Below, in pieces: positions 23,641 through 35,704 of a stretch of 64,000 nucleotides of DNA. A program made the position numbers and the translations under genes. This stretch comes from Phlegmacium glaucopus (Eukaryota > Basidiomycota > Agaricomycetes > Agaricales > Cortinariaceae): the NCBI GenBank assembly GCA_015039465.1, contig MU130382.1, positions 354,386 through 418,385 on the forward strand, given 5' to 3'. Under the pieces are notes generated by a model. It did not search any database and was not told the origin of the DNA. It saw only the letters and a list, made by a program, of their open reading frames with translations. Position 1 is the first letter of the stretch. Every line of letters begins with the position of its first letter.

Positions 23641-23863
23641 ACAAGTGAGCTTTGAGATTGAGATGAAAGAGACGTATGGGCTGGGCATATGCATAAAGCT
23701 TTAGACTAAAGGCTCAAACCTTCTGTAATAGTCCTTTCATACATCAAACCAATCTGAGAAGAAATTTCCCCTGACGTCATCAATGTAATACTACCACAAA
23801 CGTCGGAAAGGTCCATTGTTATACAGTAACCCAGAAAGGCCACACAACAAAGTAGGATTAATT

Positions 23864-25008
23864 TTAGTTAATGGGAGTACTTTCAGGCGCAGACGCAGGC
23901 GCAGAACCTGCGGGAGCATCCTGAGTCTGCTGCGTAGTGGATGATTTCTCGCTTTTCTCATGGTCTGCAAGACGACGAGCTTCTTCATGGATATCTCGTA
24001 CTTGCTTGGAAGTGTCGGTATAGAACGACCGAACTTTCTGGCCCAGGGGAGACGTGATTGCTTTCAGATAATACTATTTTGCGAAGAAGTCAGATAAGTT
24101 GTGAGTAGATTGGGGGTAGAAAGAAGCCTTACATCATGAGCGGTTTTAAAGTAACCCTTGTCTTGTTGAGTTGCTTTGTCAATCGTGCTTTGTAATTTGC
24201 CAGAGAGTGTCTGGTCAGGCCCCAAAGTACGTTCGCCTACAGATTTGTCCAGGCTCTGGAAGTACATGAGGAACCGCTTCGAGATTCCCTTCTTATCTGT
24301 TTCATCTCTGTTAGTAATACAAAATGGTAAAGAGGTCGACTCACTATCTATCTCGATGGCGCGTTGGAGGATTTGATCAGAAAGAACGTATCCCTTTGCT
24401 AGATATTCCGCGGCAACTTTTAAAAAGAAAAAATATTAGTTATTCACGAAACGAACAAAGAAAGCTCGAGGCTGTTTTTACGCACTTCCTGCGCGTGGTT
24501 TGTCACTTTGTTCGTATGAATCTTCCTTAGCACCTCCTCGATCTTCACTCTGGTGGGCAACATCGGAAGTTACGTTCAGAGTAGCTCCATCCAAGTCACT
24601 TCCATTAAGCTAGGGATTTTGAAAATCCATTAACTTTAACCTATCAGAGATACGGGAACATAACTCACCATCAAGGCTGTTTCAACAGCATTGGATTTTT
24701 CGAAAGTGATCGCTGCTTTATGCTCCTTCTCCGAATAATCAATCGAAGCGATCCTACGAAGGTTACGTGGGTCAGGGATATAGAAGTCTATACTCAATGT
24801 TTCGATTCTCTTACTTTCCACAAAGGCTGTTATGACAAAATCAACAAATGTGAAACATGAATAACTTGATAAAGTACTTACACGAAGAAGTCATTCAACT
24901 GAGACTCAGTTGTGCTCGACGAGATATTTGATACCTGTTGGGATAGTTGATCAGTATGAGAATAGAAAGCCCGAACGTGGTACTGACGGTAACGGTGTGA
25001 GGTGTCAT
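23864..25008 (-). CDS. vip1: RRM-domain RNA-binding protein, Vip1-like
   Basis: Multi-exon; the first exon is only 21 nt (MTPHTVT, 25008-24988) and the second starts at 24934. Joined exons give an N-terminal RRM (VSNISSSTTESQLNDFF, CGKIASIDYSE, KAAITFEKSNAVETALM, GATLNVTSDV), then AAEYLAKGYVLSDQILQRA, KKGISKRFLMYFQSLDKSV, KATQQDKGYFKTAHD and the C-terminal SPLGQKVRSFYTDTSKQVRD with a short Ala/Pro tail ending at TAA 23864-23866. The RRM followed by this helical tail is the arrangement of fungal Vip1 proteins, whose molecular role is poorly known. The donors are good GTNAGT-type sites and the phases agree. The duplication breakpoint lies 67 bp beyond the stop codon, so the gene escaped it. Confidence 0.8.
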
Positions 25009-25438
25009 GGTGGTTGTGGTTGAAAGGATCCTTTGTCGCAAACGCATTGAATCATGGAGTATGTCTTTGGTTGACGTCATCGAACCAAACCTGATCGCTT
25101 TGGGGTATATGAATCATACCAACATTGTCATGCTACAGTTAACGAGCGAAAGGAATCAAAAAGGTACAATCAGCAGAAAGAATACAATTTTACTTACTAG
25201 GGTCTAAGACAACGTAGTCAGAGCCGAATTCGCAGCTGATCAGCATTGTTGAAAATCCTCAGGTAAAAGTTTTAGCCTATCCTCTTGGATCTAAGCTTTG
25301 AAATCATGGTACATTTTGCCAATCCCAAAGGCTTTCCTGTGTGGGTGAAACGGTTGGAGAAGGCAAACTAAAGCTTTGTTAGGCGCCACAGCTGATTTCG
25401 GAAGTTGAAATTTATGCTCTCTCTATAGACCAATAATC
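25009..25438. other. divergent intergenic region, possible uORF
   Basis: It lies between the vip1-like start (25008) and the taf4 start (25439) and holds both promoters. On the minus strand an ATG at about 25247 opens a short reading frame (MLISCEFGSDYVVLD) that runs up to a GTAAGT donor, which could be a 5'-leader exon with an upstream ORF for the vip1-like gene. I see no other gene. Confidence 0.4.
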
Positions 25439-27089
25439 ATGAAGTCCGAAGATCAGAGCACAAGTACCCAACCTACAACTCCAACTCCAACTCAGGCATA
25501 CCCAACACAATGGGCATCGGGAGGTATGATTATCCCCCCATAGTTTCTTTGTATATTATTCTTATCACTTTTAACAGCAATGGCTATCGACCCCATACTC
25601 CAACAACAATCACAATCAGCCCAGCAGCAGCAACACTCTACAACGTAAAAAAAAAAACTTCCCCCCCCCTTTTGTTTTGAAATATTTCATATTTATATCT
25701 GAATTCCTTTTCTAGGACGACTGCGTATCAGCATTATCCATATGCTTCCCATTCACACTATCCACAAGCAGCGTATGCAGGACATTACCCTTACGCGTCG
25801 CCTGTAACACCCCAGCCAACATCAACAACAACTCAGCAGCAGCAGTCATCTTCAACATCATCATCTCAGCAACCACTGCAGACACGTCAATATTCAACCA
25901 ACGTATACACATCTGCCAACACTAATAATGGAATGGACACTGCTGATATCGCCACGCTTAATGACGCCCTGGGAAGTGCTGGCGTTGATTTACGAGTTTC
26001 GTCCTGTCCCCTCCTAAACCTCCTTTTTTTTTAAAAAATTGTCAAGTCTCACAAATTGTTCTCTCATAGGCTGAAGAAGAATCTCTCCAACGCTCACACG
26101 ACACGCACCAATCCTACCGATCATACGAAGATCGTACACGGAAACAACCCCCAAAACCCTCTTTCGATACACGCTTTATAGGCCCAACCATGCGTACAAT
26201 AGGCACACAACATAAAATAACACGTATCCCTGAAGAATCAGTCAACTATCTCGCTCTTGCTCTTCGCGCACGATTGCAGGACTTGGTTACCGCTATGATA
26301 GCTGCATCTCATCATCGAACGGATACTCAATTTGATCGCCCAGCTTCGTTTTATGAAGATGGTTCTCCGATGTGGAGTATTGTCGTTCGAAGTGATGTGG
26401 CGAAACAATTGGCTGCTCTTGAGAAAATCGAACGGGAGGAAGAAACTAAAGTTAGGAAGGAGAGGAAAGAACGTGCTGAGATGACGGCTGCTCATGCCGC
26501 TGCACTTCAAGCCCAAGCTAATGGAATGTCAAGCGGCCAAGCAATGGATCTCGGAGGAGGGATGGATGATTTAGAGGGTGGCGCGAAGAAAAAGCGAAAA
26601 AAGGATGGTCCTGGTGTGACGGCTCGAAATATGTCAGAAGACGTCAGAAAGAAGATGTCGAATGCTGTGGCTACACAAGCAGCAGGACTTGGGGGAAAAT
26701 ATTCATGGATGACAGCTGCCAACGCTTCTACACCAGCGACGAAAGCAAAACCTGCTGTTACGACGACGACTACTGCTACTCCTTTAACGGCTACTACGGG
26801 TACGGCACCATATTCTGCCACTACTACTACTGGCGTACCTACTACTCCCGCAACTACCACAGCTCCTGCTACATCAACATCGGCGGCGGCGGCGGCGGCG
26901 GCGGCAGCAGCTAATAGTTCATGGGCCCGTCCATATGTTCCAACCAAAAAGTCAAGTTCTATGGCACCAACTCAAACATCTTCGGAAGAAGATACAAGAA
27001 CGAGCGTGACTATGAGAGATGCAATGTTCGTTGTTGAAAAAGAACGGGGTCATGGTGGAGGACGGGGTGCCGCTCGTGGATGGGTTTAG
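25439..27089 (+). CDS. taf4: TFIID subunit TAF4 (C-terminal domain protein)
   Basis: Four exons (25439-25523, 25578-25644, 25716-25995, 26070-27089) join in phase to 483 residues. The N-terminal half is Gln/Ser/Thr/Tyr-rich and low complexity. The conserved half has NYLALALRARLQDLVTAMIA, ASHHRTDTQFDRP, DGSPMWSIVVRSDVAKQLAA, a charged helix, RNMSEDVRKKMSNAVA and the terminal SVTMRDAMFVVEKERG. These are the hallmark blocks of the TAF4 domain, which pairs with TAF12 through a histone-fold-type interface in TFIID for RNA polymerase II initiation in the nucleus. A Thr/Ala-rich linker with a GCG-repeat polyalanine run (near 26880-26912) sits before the last block. The gene is divergent from the vip1-like gene and convergent with the CPL1-domain gene. 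Confidence 0.92.
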
Positions 27090-27530
27090 TTTTTTTAGAC
27101 TTTTTTTTTTTTTTTTTTGGCCCCCCGTCCATTCGTTTTGTAGCTCTAATCTGCTTTGTATGCGTGTTTTCAGATAGAATAATGTTTTGATTTCTGCTGT
27201 AATGAATTCATTCCCTGGCAATTGCAGAGTGATTCAAACAGCAAGATTTCAAATTTCCGAAATATTAGCAGCATAATACTACCCAAAGGTTAAAATATAT
27301 CAGTAAAAAAGTATTACTATTAGTAGGGGAAGTGTATGTTTAACACATCAAATAATCAAATGACTACATTTCGAAAATAACTAGGAAGGTGTTAGTTTAA
27401 AAGATAAAAGTAAGTAAAATAAATTAGAAACGAAGTGTGAGGTTGAACGTTGAATCCTAAGAAGGTACTAGTAGAGAAAATAAACGAAAGAAAAGGACAG
27501 GGAACAAACCGAAGATGAGTGATCAATAAA
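27090..27530. other. convergent 3' spacer
   Basis: Shared 3' flank of taf4 and the CPL1-domain gene. A run of about 18 T lies at 27102-27118. I see no gene. Confidence 0.6.
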
Positions 27531-28394
27531 TCAATAACCGTTTCGTCTGGGGCGAGGAATGCAGTTGTTTGATCGTTTATCCAAGACCCAGCCAGATCGA
27601 CAAGAATCTTAAGAGAGAAAAAAAGAAAAAGGTCAGGACAAGTTCCAACAAAAGAAATCTTTCAATCCAAAACTCACGGTTGATGCAACGACCGCGACTA
27701 CACTCCGTCTTTCTAACGCCAGCTACTCTCTCACAGGAAACTCCCTGGCCGAGAGCAACGCATCCACCACAATTATCAAGATCTTCTTGAGGCGAGATAC
27801 ATTCGAACCCCATGTTCATAATGGCATCTATAGGACAGGAGATCGTCCTTGCAGGGCAATTGGCGATCTACGAAAGGAGAAACAAGAAAAAATCAGCCCC
27901 TTTCCAAATTATATAAAAAAGAACCAACTCACGGAACCGTCTTCGTTCATTAATAGTTGCTCGCGTTTAACTTTATGAGAAGGGGAAGGAGAAGGAGATG
28001 GGGCGTGACTAGGACAAATTGGCTAATAATGGACAGTCAGTCGATGGACGAAAAGAATTCATCGAGTAACTCACATGACAGGTTTTACCGTTGGGACTCA
28101 AGGTAAACACGCATTTTGAATCGGGGTGGACCTAAGAAAGAAAAAGAGAAGAGAAGTTTAGACGTCAAGTCAAAAAGACGCATTGACCAAAAAAGTAAAG
28201 GACGGACTGTCTTTGTACCCTTTTTACAGACACACTAAAAAGAAAGAATAGATGATTAATCGTCAGGACCCAGAAAGGAGAACAAGAGGACGTGCTTTGC
28301 CATCCTTCGCAGTTAGAGTAAAATCCCGAGGACATTGAGCATTCACGAAGCTTGCAGACAAGAGGAGAGCAGCAAATACGACAGAGGGATGCAT
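27531..28394 (-). CDS. secreted CPL1-like cysteine-rich protein
   Basis: The first exon (start 28394) encodes a signal peptide, MHPSVVFAALLLSASFVNAQ. Further exons give VHPDSKCVFTLSPNGKTC, CPSHAPSPSPSPSHKVKREQ, CPARTISCPIDAIMNMGFEC, then SPQEDLDNCGGCVALGQGVS, RKTECSRGRC and a final short exon ending RPRRNGY at TGA 27531-27533. The regular Cys spacing with a DNCGGC core is that of the CPL1-like domain, found in secreted fungal proteins including the capsule-related Cpl1 of Cryptococcus. KVKREQ before the domain could be a Kex2-type processing site (KR). It is likely an extracellular or wall protein; its function in this fungus is unknown. Introns are short with GTGAGT donors. Confidence 0.8.
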
Positions 28395-28756
28395 TTTGAG
28401 TACTTGGAAAGTTGAGGAATGGGCGAACTAGGCAGTATAGTCGTTTGTGGGAGTGATAAGTGGGGGGTCAGAAGTTAAGAGACGAAGACAGTCCGGATTC
28501 AAACTAGCCAGCCTTTTATATTCCTCGAGCATAGGAAAGGAGGATTACTCAAGACCCGCACAATCCATGTTCTCCTGTTCGAATGGGGCCTGGACGCATT
28601 ATGATCATGACCACGATCAAATTTCTCCTTTAATAGTACGCAGCTTAAGGAGTACAACTTCAACTTCGATGGTTGATGCAAAAATAGATTCAAATGTGAT
28701 AAGCCAGCCGTGAGTAATGCCGAAAAGAAAAACCAACTATATTTTGTCTAAGCATG
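28395..28756. other. spacer, CPL1-gene promoter and vps41 3' end
   Basis: Upstream of the CPL1-domain gene and downstream of the vps41 stop (28757-28759). Short ORFs only. Confidence 0.6.
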
Positions 28757-31700
28757 TTACGATATCCGACGACCTTCTCCGTTGTTATGACAAACAGGGC
28801 ATCCTTGATTCAGTCTCGCCTTGATCATGGATTCACTGTAACGCGATAGGAGAAACAAGATCAGACCTCAAACGAGACAGGGAGAACAATCTAAAAACAT
28901 ACAATGCGATGCTTCCGCTAAGACCCCTCGCTGCTGAGCTTCCAAGTTCGAGATGTCGTAGAACAGGATCGGGCGGAAGTGGTAAATTGTCACCACCACT
29001 CACACACGATGCATGGACGACGTGTCGACACAAGAAAAGGAAAACGAGCCCTTGAGGGGAATGTTGCAAAGGCCGAGAACACAGGGAACAAACACTCTTC
29101 GCTGTTTTCGTGCAGAAATCGGTTGGGTTCACCTCCAATTTAAATCTTTTAAAATGCACTCACATGTTAGGAAAAATCCACTCGTTTGGTTCTTTTGCAG
29201 CTTCCGCGACAAATCAGAGCTATCACCATTTAAGATGGTTTGACATCCCTCCAATAACGATATCTGCAGGTGGAAATCTTGTAATATCTTGATTAAAGCC
29301 TCTTGCAGTCCGGGAATCTCGAGACCATTCTTGATTCGTCGGATAAGTCGTATTGGGCTGATCTCAACGCCCACATTCTCCAGTAGAACGCGAATGAAAG
29401 CTATTTCAAAGAATGTAAGTCAGCAGGGAACGACAAGAGAGAAAGTGGTATGGACTAACCTGGTCTAGTCTCAGAGTACTTCAACAAATCTTCCCAAAGG
29501 TCATCATCACTTTGCTCCTTTGCGAAATCAATAGCACGATGAACATCGCCCAGTCGCTCGATAATCAGTGTCAGTGCCTGCTTATTGTTCCCCATTCGCC
29601 CAAGTAGAAAGACCATCTCTGGTACTAGATCCCGTTCCTGGCATATTTTGTACGCCTATATATATTGAAAACGGTTAGAGAAATATATAAGTAGGGTGAT
29701 GAGCTTACCATCTCCAAATTGTATGAACTACTGGCTCGTAGAAAGTCGATTAACCGAGATGTCGCGAATTTTGCATACATTTTGACCTGTGCAACAAAGG
29801 ATGGACAAATGAGTGTCAAAGTATCCTCGGTTGCGAAAGATTCGTACCTGCAAATCCGCAAAGCCAGATACAAGGTGAGAATCCATATGCACAAGGGCAT
29901 CCAGGTAGAGGAAAAGATAATACGACCGTTCCTGAAGTTGCTGCACTACTCGTGTAATCTACAGTTTCCAAAAAAAAAAAAAGGTGAGCAGAGAATGATC
30001 CAACCATATTAAATGCAAAGAAAACTCACAGGTATCGAATGTATATTATTAACCAACAAAGTGATAGCGTCACTCTTCACCTCCATACCTCCCCAACCCT
30101 CTTGCTTCCTCTTCTCCATCAACTCATGGTCGAACTCAACAAGCAGTAGTATCTGGTCTTGAACATCTGTGAATAGATTGTTCTCCCGAATTAAATCGAA
30201 CACATTAGATCGGCGGAGGCGAAGGTAGTAAGGTAGTGCTTTCCCTGGTTGACGGTTGGCTACGTACCTTTTAACCAATCATATGTCAGTTATGATAGTG
30301 TCTCCGAGTATTGTGGCGACTTACAATTCAGCCAAACATTCCATGAGAACCGTTGAACCTCCGTTGGCATTAGAGGATATGATGAAGGACGTCGAAGCTG
30401 TCTTGTCCAATTCAGCACGTATAGCAATGATGACCGCTGCGATATTGTAGATTTCCTTTGGCCATTCCCTAATCGTCTTGAGCAAAGTCTATACAATCCC
30501 AATCGTCCAGTGTTGGTTCAATGAGAAGTGAGATTTAGAATCATAGAATCAAAGACTAACCTGTCTATCATGTATGAGGAAATGACCCAGGATCACCTCG
30601 TATACGAGGTGGTCCAATCGAGGAGAATCAATTGGCACATATGGAATGATAGCCTGGAAAGAAACGGTCATATTTAAGCAAATAACATTTAACAAAAGCT
30701 GAATATATGCGCACTTGCAATTCCTTCTTTTCTTCGAAGACGAATATCCAAGTTTCCCAGAGTTTCGAATCGCGAGCACAGAATTTGGAACACACTTTTG
30801 CTGCTTTTACGAAATTGCCTGAAGCAAAGTAAAAACAAGTCATCAGCATGATGCGTTCAGTAAGAGAGCAAACGAGAAACCAACCTTCATTAACAAGGTG
30901 ATGAATATATTTCCGCCTGATGTTCTGAGCCATCAACTCATCCTCCTCTTTTGGATTTCCATTCCCTTCCGCTTCAGCTCTCTCCACCTCCTCTAATGCC
31001 TCTTCATATCTTCTTCTCTCCACTAACCACATAACATGATCCCGCCTATCTCTGGGTTTCACAAGCACCAAATCCTTCGGACTCATAATTACATAACATC
31101 TCTTCTTATCCACATCTAAAGGCTGCTCATCCGATGACACCTCCGATAAAACATAGTCGTTACAACTCCACTGTTGATAATTCGTGATAGTAAGCGCGTC
31201 GGCGGTCAATTCTTCGCCTGCACGAGATATGATGCGTAGTTCAGGACGTTCAGCAGCTTTGCGTGCTTGTCGAGCGCGGTCATCTGTCATCTCGTCGACA
31301 AAGGTTTCAGGAGGGGTATATGCGATGACGAGGAAGGACGTGAGAGTGGTGGTGACTGGGATTAGAGTTGGAGATGTTAAAGATTGCTTGGTTCCGTTGT
31401 AATTAGATGAGAGGGGTAATAAAACGCCTTCAGGTGAAGGGATTGGTGTAGGGTGTGGTACAATACCGGCGACCATACAGTCTAGTTGGAAGACAGCTGT
31501 AATTTCGACTAGGAGGGGAGGGAGATTGGCGGTTGATGGGTCACTGTTTTGGCGTGGTCTGGCACGGATACGCGCAACTTTGATGAAACCGGCCCAAGCG
31601 ATGAGCAAAGTCGAGTCATCCTGCCAGTGGAGAGAACATTTGAAGAGGTCCGCACGGGGCGAATCGGTTGGTCGGTCAATATACGTGATACGTGTTTGAG

Positions 31701-32600
31701 AGACAGTGTCGTAGATTTTGACACCCTACCAGACCAAAAGAGTGAGATTTGATATTTGAAAGAAAAAGAAAAGAAAAAAGAATTACAAGATCGTTAGCCC
31801 AAGCGATAAGTCTCCCTCTCCAACGGACTTGCCAGATAGGACCTTCACCAACATGTAGTGTTGTTTCTTTATGGCCTAGCCATCCTTTCTCCCGCATTAC
31901 CAAGGCGCCCGACAAACCTCCACAGACAAACGCTCTTGTGCCACGTTTCGCAAAATTAGGTTCCATGGCCACAGTCCGCATGGGTCTTTTCATGTCGAAT
32001 GAGTAGGATTCAGGTGTAGACAATGAATGAATGATGACCTGTCCTAAAGCAGTGAAATCAGAGAGCAGAGAAATGAAAAAATGAAAACACCCACCGTCGA
32101 TAGAAGCCGTTGCGACAAAGTCTGCTGTCGCGTCTAGGGAGATGTCAACTACAGACGCGAGATGAGGTTTGTACGATTTTATACGTTTGCCCGTGATGTC
32201 CAGGATATGTATGATACCTGCATGGGTGCCCAAAGCCTGGAGGGATAAGTTAATTTGAGGATATAATGATCTTTGAAGGAATTACCAGTAATTTATTTGA
32301 TACGGCTAGTGCAGAGGCGGAGTCTTTCCTGAGGAGGTCGGGGACAGCGCCTATTATTCGTTCATACTTCAACGACGGTTCTTCATCGTCCTCCTCCCCT
32401 TCTTCCTCCTCCCCTTCTTCCTCACTCTGTTCCTCTTCCTCCTCTTCTTCACCACCATTATCACTTTTGCCCTTCAGCTCGGCCGAACCCCCAGTCGTCA
32501 GAGACGTGACCTCTTTTGTGGTTTCTTCGTGGTTGCTGTTCCCGTTCGATTTCAAAGTATCATGTTCTACAGGCATGTTAGCTGTGTCTGGTGATGTCAT
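28757..32600 (-). CDS. vps41: HOPS complex subunit VPS41
   Basis: Many exons. Start chosen at Met 32600 (MTSPDTANMPVEH), before an acidic run (EEEEEEEQSEEEGEEEE) and SLKYERIIGAVPDLLRKDSA. The WD40/beta-propeller follows: THAGIIHILDITGKRIKSYK, VVDISLDATADFVATASIDG, AFVCGGLSGALVMREKGWLG, GPIWQVRWRGRLIAWANDL. After it come HHLVNEGWF and a clathrin-heavy-chain-repeat-like helical region. The C-terminus is a RING-H2: CSLCSRPL, FLCRHVVHASCV and, in the last exon, CPVCHNNGEGRRIS before TAA. VPS41 is the HOPS effector subunit that tethers vesicles to the vacuole and acts in the AP-3 pathway. The frame is open further upstream to 32694, but an in-frame TAA stands there and no ATG is found, so 32600 is preferred. 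Confidence 0.92.
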
Positions 32601-33951
32601 CTCGTTGTTGACATGGGGGGAAGGATTTATGATTGCCCTATTATCTAGCAAGACGTCCACGGCGACGACGGTGGCGGGGGTTAGAAGTGCTGCACCACTT
32701 TAGCTGACTGGTCGTGCAACCCAAGGTGCAACCTCATAATCGAGCAGGCTGGGGAAGCGTGAGAAATTTGTGCCTTTCTGGGGTTGTTGTGTGCACCAAG
32801 GCGTGGATCTGACCCTGAACCTCCTTTTCTTAGTATTACTTGAACAATTCGCTCGCATCCCGCGCAGCACTACCAGTACTACGAGGTGTTCGACAAGATT
32901 CCCAATAAAGTGTGCTTCACCGATGATACCTTTGCCATCGAGCCACAGCACCCCCTTCTCCTGACTTTCGGTGTGCCTACGGCCCTACTAGTACAGTAGT
33001 ACTATCAATTTCGTCGTTACCTATGTCGTCAAAGTGGACGATCTGCCCCAAATCTTCCAATCTTTTTCCTTGAAATCCCCCCTCTCCATCTCAACCACTC
33101 TTTTCAATTCTCGAAGTTCGACTCCAAAAAAAAAATCATTACCCCCTTGGTGAAAAATGGCCATGTGAAAAGCGATAGACACAATGCGCTCCCGGATGTT
33201 TCTTATCCTAATTACTCCTCGGATCGAGGCCTCAATCCGAACGAAATCACATACCAGGGAGCCGTTTCAGCACTCAACAATGTGATGACTTTGACATCCT
33301 AACTATGTCTTTTTCACTTTTCACTAGAGTGAAATTACAGGAGAGACAGAATTTAGCTGTCGCTGCACGCGTGAAAGAGATTCGCCTCAAGCGCGAGAAC
33401 CTTCCCGAGTTCCATGCATAAAAGACGATCGTAGCGACTAGAATTTTCCCCCATGTTATCTTCGGAAAGCAGGTTCTCCCAGTCGAGGCTCCCGATGCAT
33501 CAGAGAATTGATACTGAATTATGTCATTTGGAGGACGAAAACGATGACGCTATCAGAAGGCTTAGCCCATTTATCATCTAGGAACGATACCTTCTGCGGT
33601 CTCAAGATCCTAACGGCAAGGGATTCTGCTCAGCATCCAGTGATGGTAATACGAAATGAGATTTCGAAACCGTAATAAACCCTTGAAGACCCCCTACATA
33701 TTGGGAAAAAAATTCGTCTTGGAGAGATAAAAGCAGGCTTAGAGTCTTCTGTTCCAGTGCTCCGTGAAGATTTTAAGTAAAAGGCAAGTCCGACAAGTGC
33801 GAAGGGCCAATCTGGGTAGGTAGCATTGAGACTCTCGATTTGTTTACATATGACTGGGGCTCAGTAGATTTCTTCATGATGAAGTGCAAGTTCCGCTACC
33901 ATCTGATACTTGTTACTGCCAATAGGATATATTTAAGCGTGACCCTGTCCA
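32601..33951. other. vps41 upstream region with decayed coding-like sequence (+)
   Basis: The vps41 promoter should lie near 32600-32720. Beyond it, plus-strand segments in changing frames read like protein: HYQYYEVFDKIPNKVCFTDD (about 32870-32930), then VTYVVKVDDLPQIFQSF, SSDRGLNPNEITYQGAVSAL and LQERQNLAVAARVKEIRLKR (about 33335-33400), with stops between. I do not recognise the family. This is probably a pseudogene remnant. Confidence 0.4.
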
Positions 33952-35704
33952 TTAATTCAACGGAATATCTACTGTATCACCCACATCATCGTCCACCGAA
34001 TCATCCAACGACGCTCGAGTAGGCGTCCTCTCCTTCTCCATAAGTGGGGGCGCAGGAACCTCAATACTTGACGGGGTCACCACAGTGGGTCTCCTACTAG
34101 CCTCATCATCTTGTTTCTTTAAACTAGAGTGGTCGTCAATGACTGTGGGGGATGAGTTTCTCTTCTGAAGATTGGATTGAATTCCAGTAACATTATTGTT
34201 GCTCGGATGAACAACCCCAGGTCCAGGTGTAGCAAATGGCACGGGAGAAGTAGTAGTAGGTGGCGACGGCGGAAACTTGAATTCAGGATTGATCACCCCT
34301 CTACTCTTCCTCTTCGAATCCACACTCGTCACACTCCCCGCAGTCGTGCTTCGCTCCAGTTGCACTCTCTGCAAACCAGGGTCATCACTAAGCTCTCCTT
34401 CCTCCGATGTGGGCTCAAAACGGGGTTGTGGAGGCCTACCAGCAGATGAGGGCTGGTTGATGAAAGCGGATGCGTTATTCGGGGAGACAGCAGGGCTAGA
34501 TCCTGCACGAGCAGGAGCAGGCATAGACGCTCGATATGACGCTGGTGTGCCTCGAGCAGAATGATTAGAAGGAGGACTGGTGGGGGAGAAAGGTAAAGAT
34601 GCTTGAGACATGGATTGAGGACGGCCGAAAGCTGCAGACGAAGGTGTAGTAGAACTGGCTCCTAGGTAGAAGGAACCAATAGGTACCATCCTAAAAGCCA
34701 CCCAGAAAATAATCAGAATTTAATTTCGACAATTATTTCAGAAGCAAACCTTTTCTCCGCATGACAGGCCAAAATCCAATGGGGTTGCACAACTGGTATA
34801 CTGAGTTGCAATGCCCTCTGGTATTGCAACCCCGCCGTACCACTCGCATTCCTAGCCGCTCCAGCCCCAGACGGTGTCGCACCTGGAATAGTGCACACAA
34901 AGTGCGAAGTATCAATCTGTATGTTATCACTCCACTTCGCGCCCATATCCCTCAACGCCAATTTTGCATTCTCCAACAACACCGAATCTTGTACATTTCC
35001 AAAACAGACGGATATTCCAGAGGTATCAGACATGGTGTGCGTCCTGACGCGAAGGATGTTGGATGGGAACGTTCCAGCTGTGGTGCGTAGGACCAGTTGG
35101 AAGGAGTATTCAGTGTTGATTTCCATTCCGGAGTGTTTGGTAGATGTGTTGGTCATGGGCGAGGGGACTGCTGAGAGTCGTTCTCCATTTCGGTAGATAT
35201 CAAGTGAACGAAGTTTGGCTGTGGCTAGTTTGATGGTTGGCCACTCCAAGGTGACCGATGTTTGGGTGACGTTGCGGACCTGGAACAGCAAGATATGAAC
35301 ATCAGCGCTTTTCAAAAGTGAACTTGGACTACGAACAGAGAGTTTTGGTGGTTCAGGCGATGATTGCCCGTACGATTTTAGAATTTCATCTTGAAGGGCC
35401 CAAAACTCAGTCTCGCGTCGTCTTTCCTCTGTATGATTTTGATGCACGGCGATGCTGACAATAGAGCCCGTTGTAGTTCCAGGTGGTAGAAGAATGGAGG
35501 GAAATTCTATAAGATGAGCTCTCTCTCCTAAAAGGATCTTACAGAGCGTTCATGTTGAGTATTGGCTAGCTTAGTTTGGGAAGAAACTTACAGCCATGCC
35601 CGCCTCTGAAGTAGTTACATTTCAGCAATTAAAATGATTAAAACAAACGTGGGCATACCAAGTTTCCCAACCGTATATGTGAAGCTGTCCAGCGAGTTTG
35701 TCAT
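33952..35704 (-). CDS. chs5: exomer subunit CHS5 (FN3-BRCT protein)
   Basis: The first exon at 35704 encodes MTNSLDSFTYTVGKL. Short exons then give EAGMA and AHLIEFPSILLPPGTTTGSI, the family's N-terminal dimerisation and Arf-binding region. An FN3 domain follows (VRNVTQTSVTLEWPTIKLA, EINTEYSFQLVLRTTAGTFP, RVRTHTMSD), then a BRCT domain (ISVCFGNVQDS, ALRDMGAKWSDNIQIDTSHF, SIPVVQPHWILACHAEKR, then MVPIGSFYLGA after an intron), and a long Ser/Pro-rich disordered tail ending DTVDIPLN. In yeast, Chs5 is the exomer scaffold that sends chitin synthase Chs3 from the trans-Golgi to the plasma membrane. The acceptor just after EAGMA is uncertain, so a few residues there may be wrong. Confidence 0.9.

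Larger units (their letters stand above)
13736..23797. repeat. segmental duplication, unit B
   Basis: Second copy of 3950-13735 in direct orientation. It ends with CTACCAC at 23791-23797, 67 bp past the vip1-like stop codon; unit A also ends in CTACCAC. Compared with A it has the extra MITE at 15019 and about 400 bp more sequence around 20900-21340, and it lacks the 12740 element. The NLR genes remain closely similar throughout. Confidence 0.9.

Noticed and set aside
32600..32694. Non-ATG (GTG) start extending VPS41 to MDVLLDNR
   Set aside because: GTG starts are not expected in a nuclear gene and an in-frame TAA lies just upstream; Met 32600 fits the family better.
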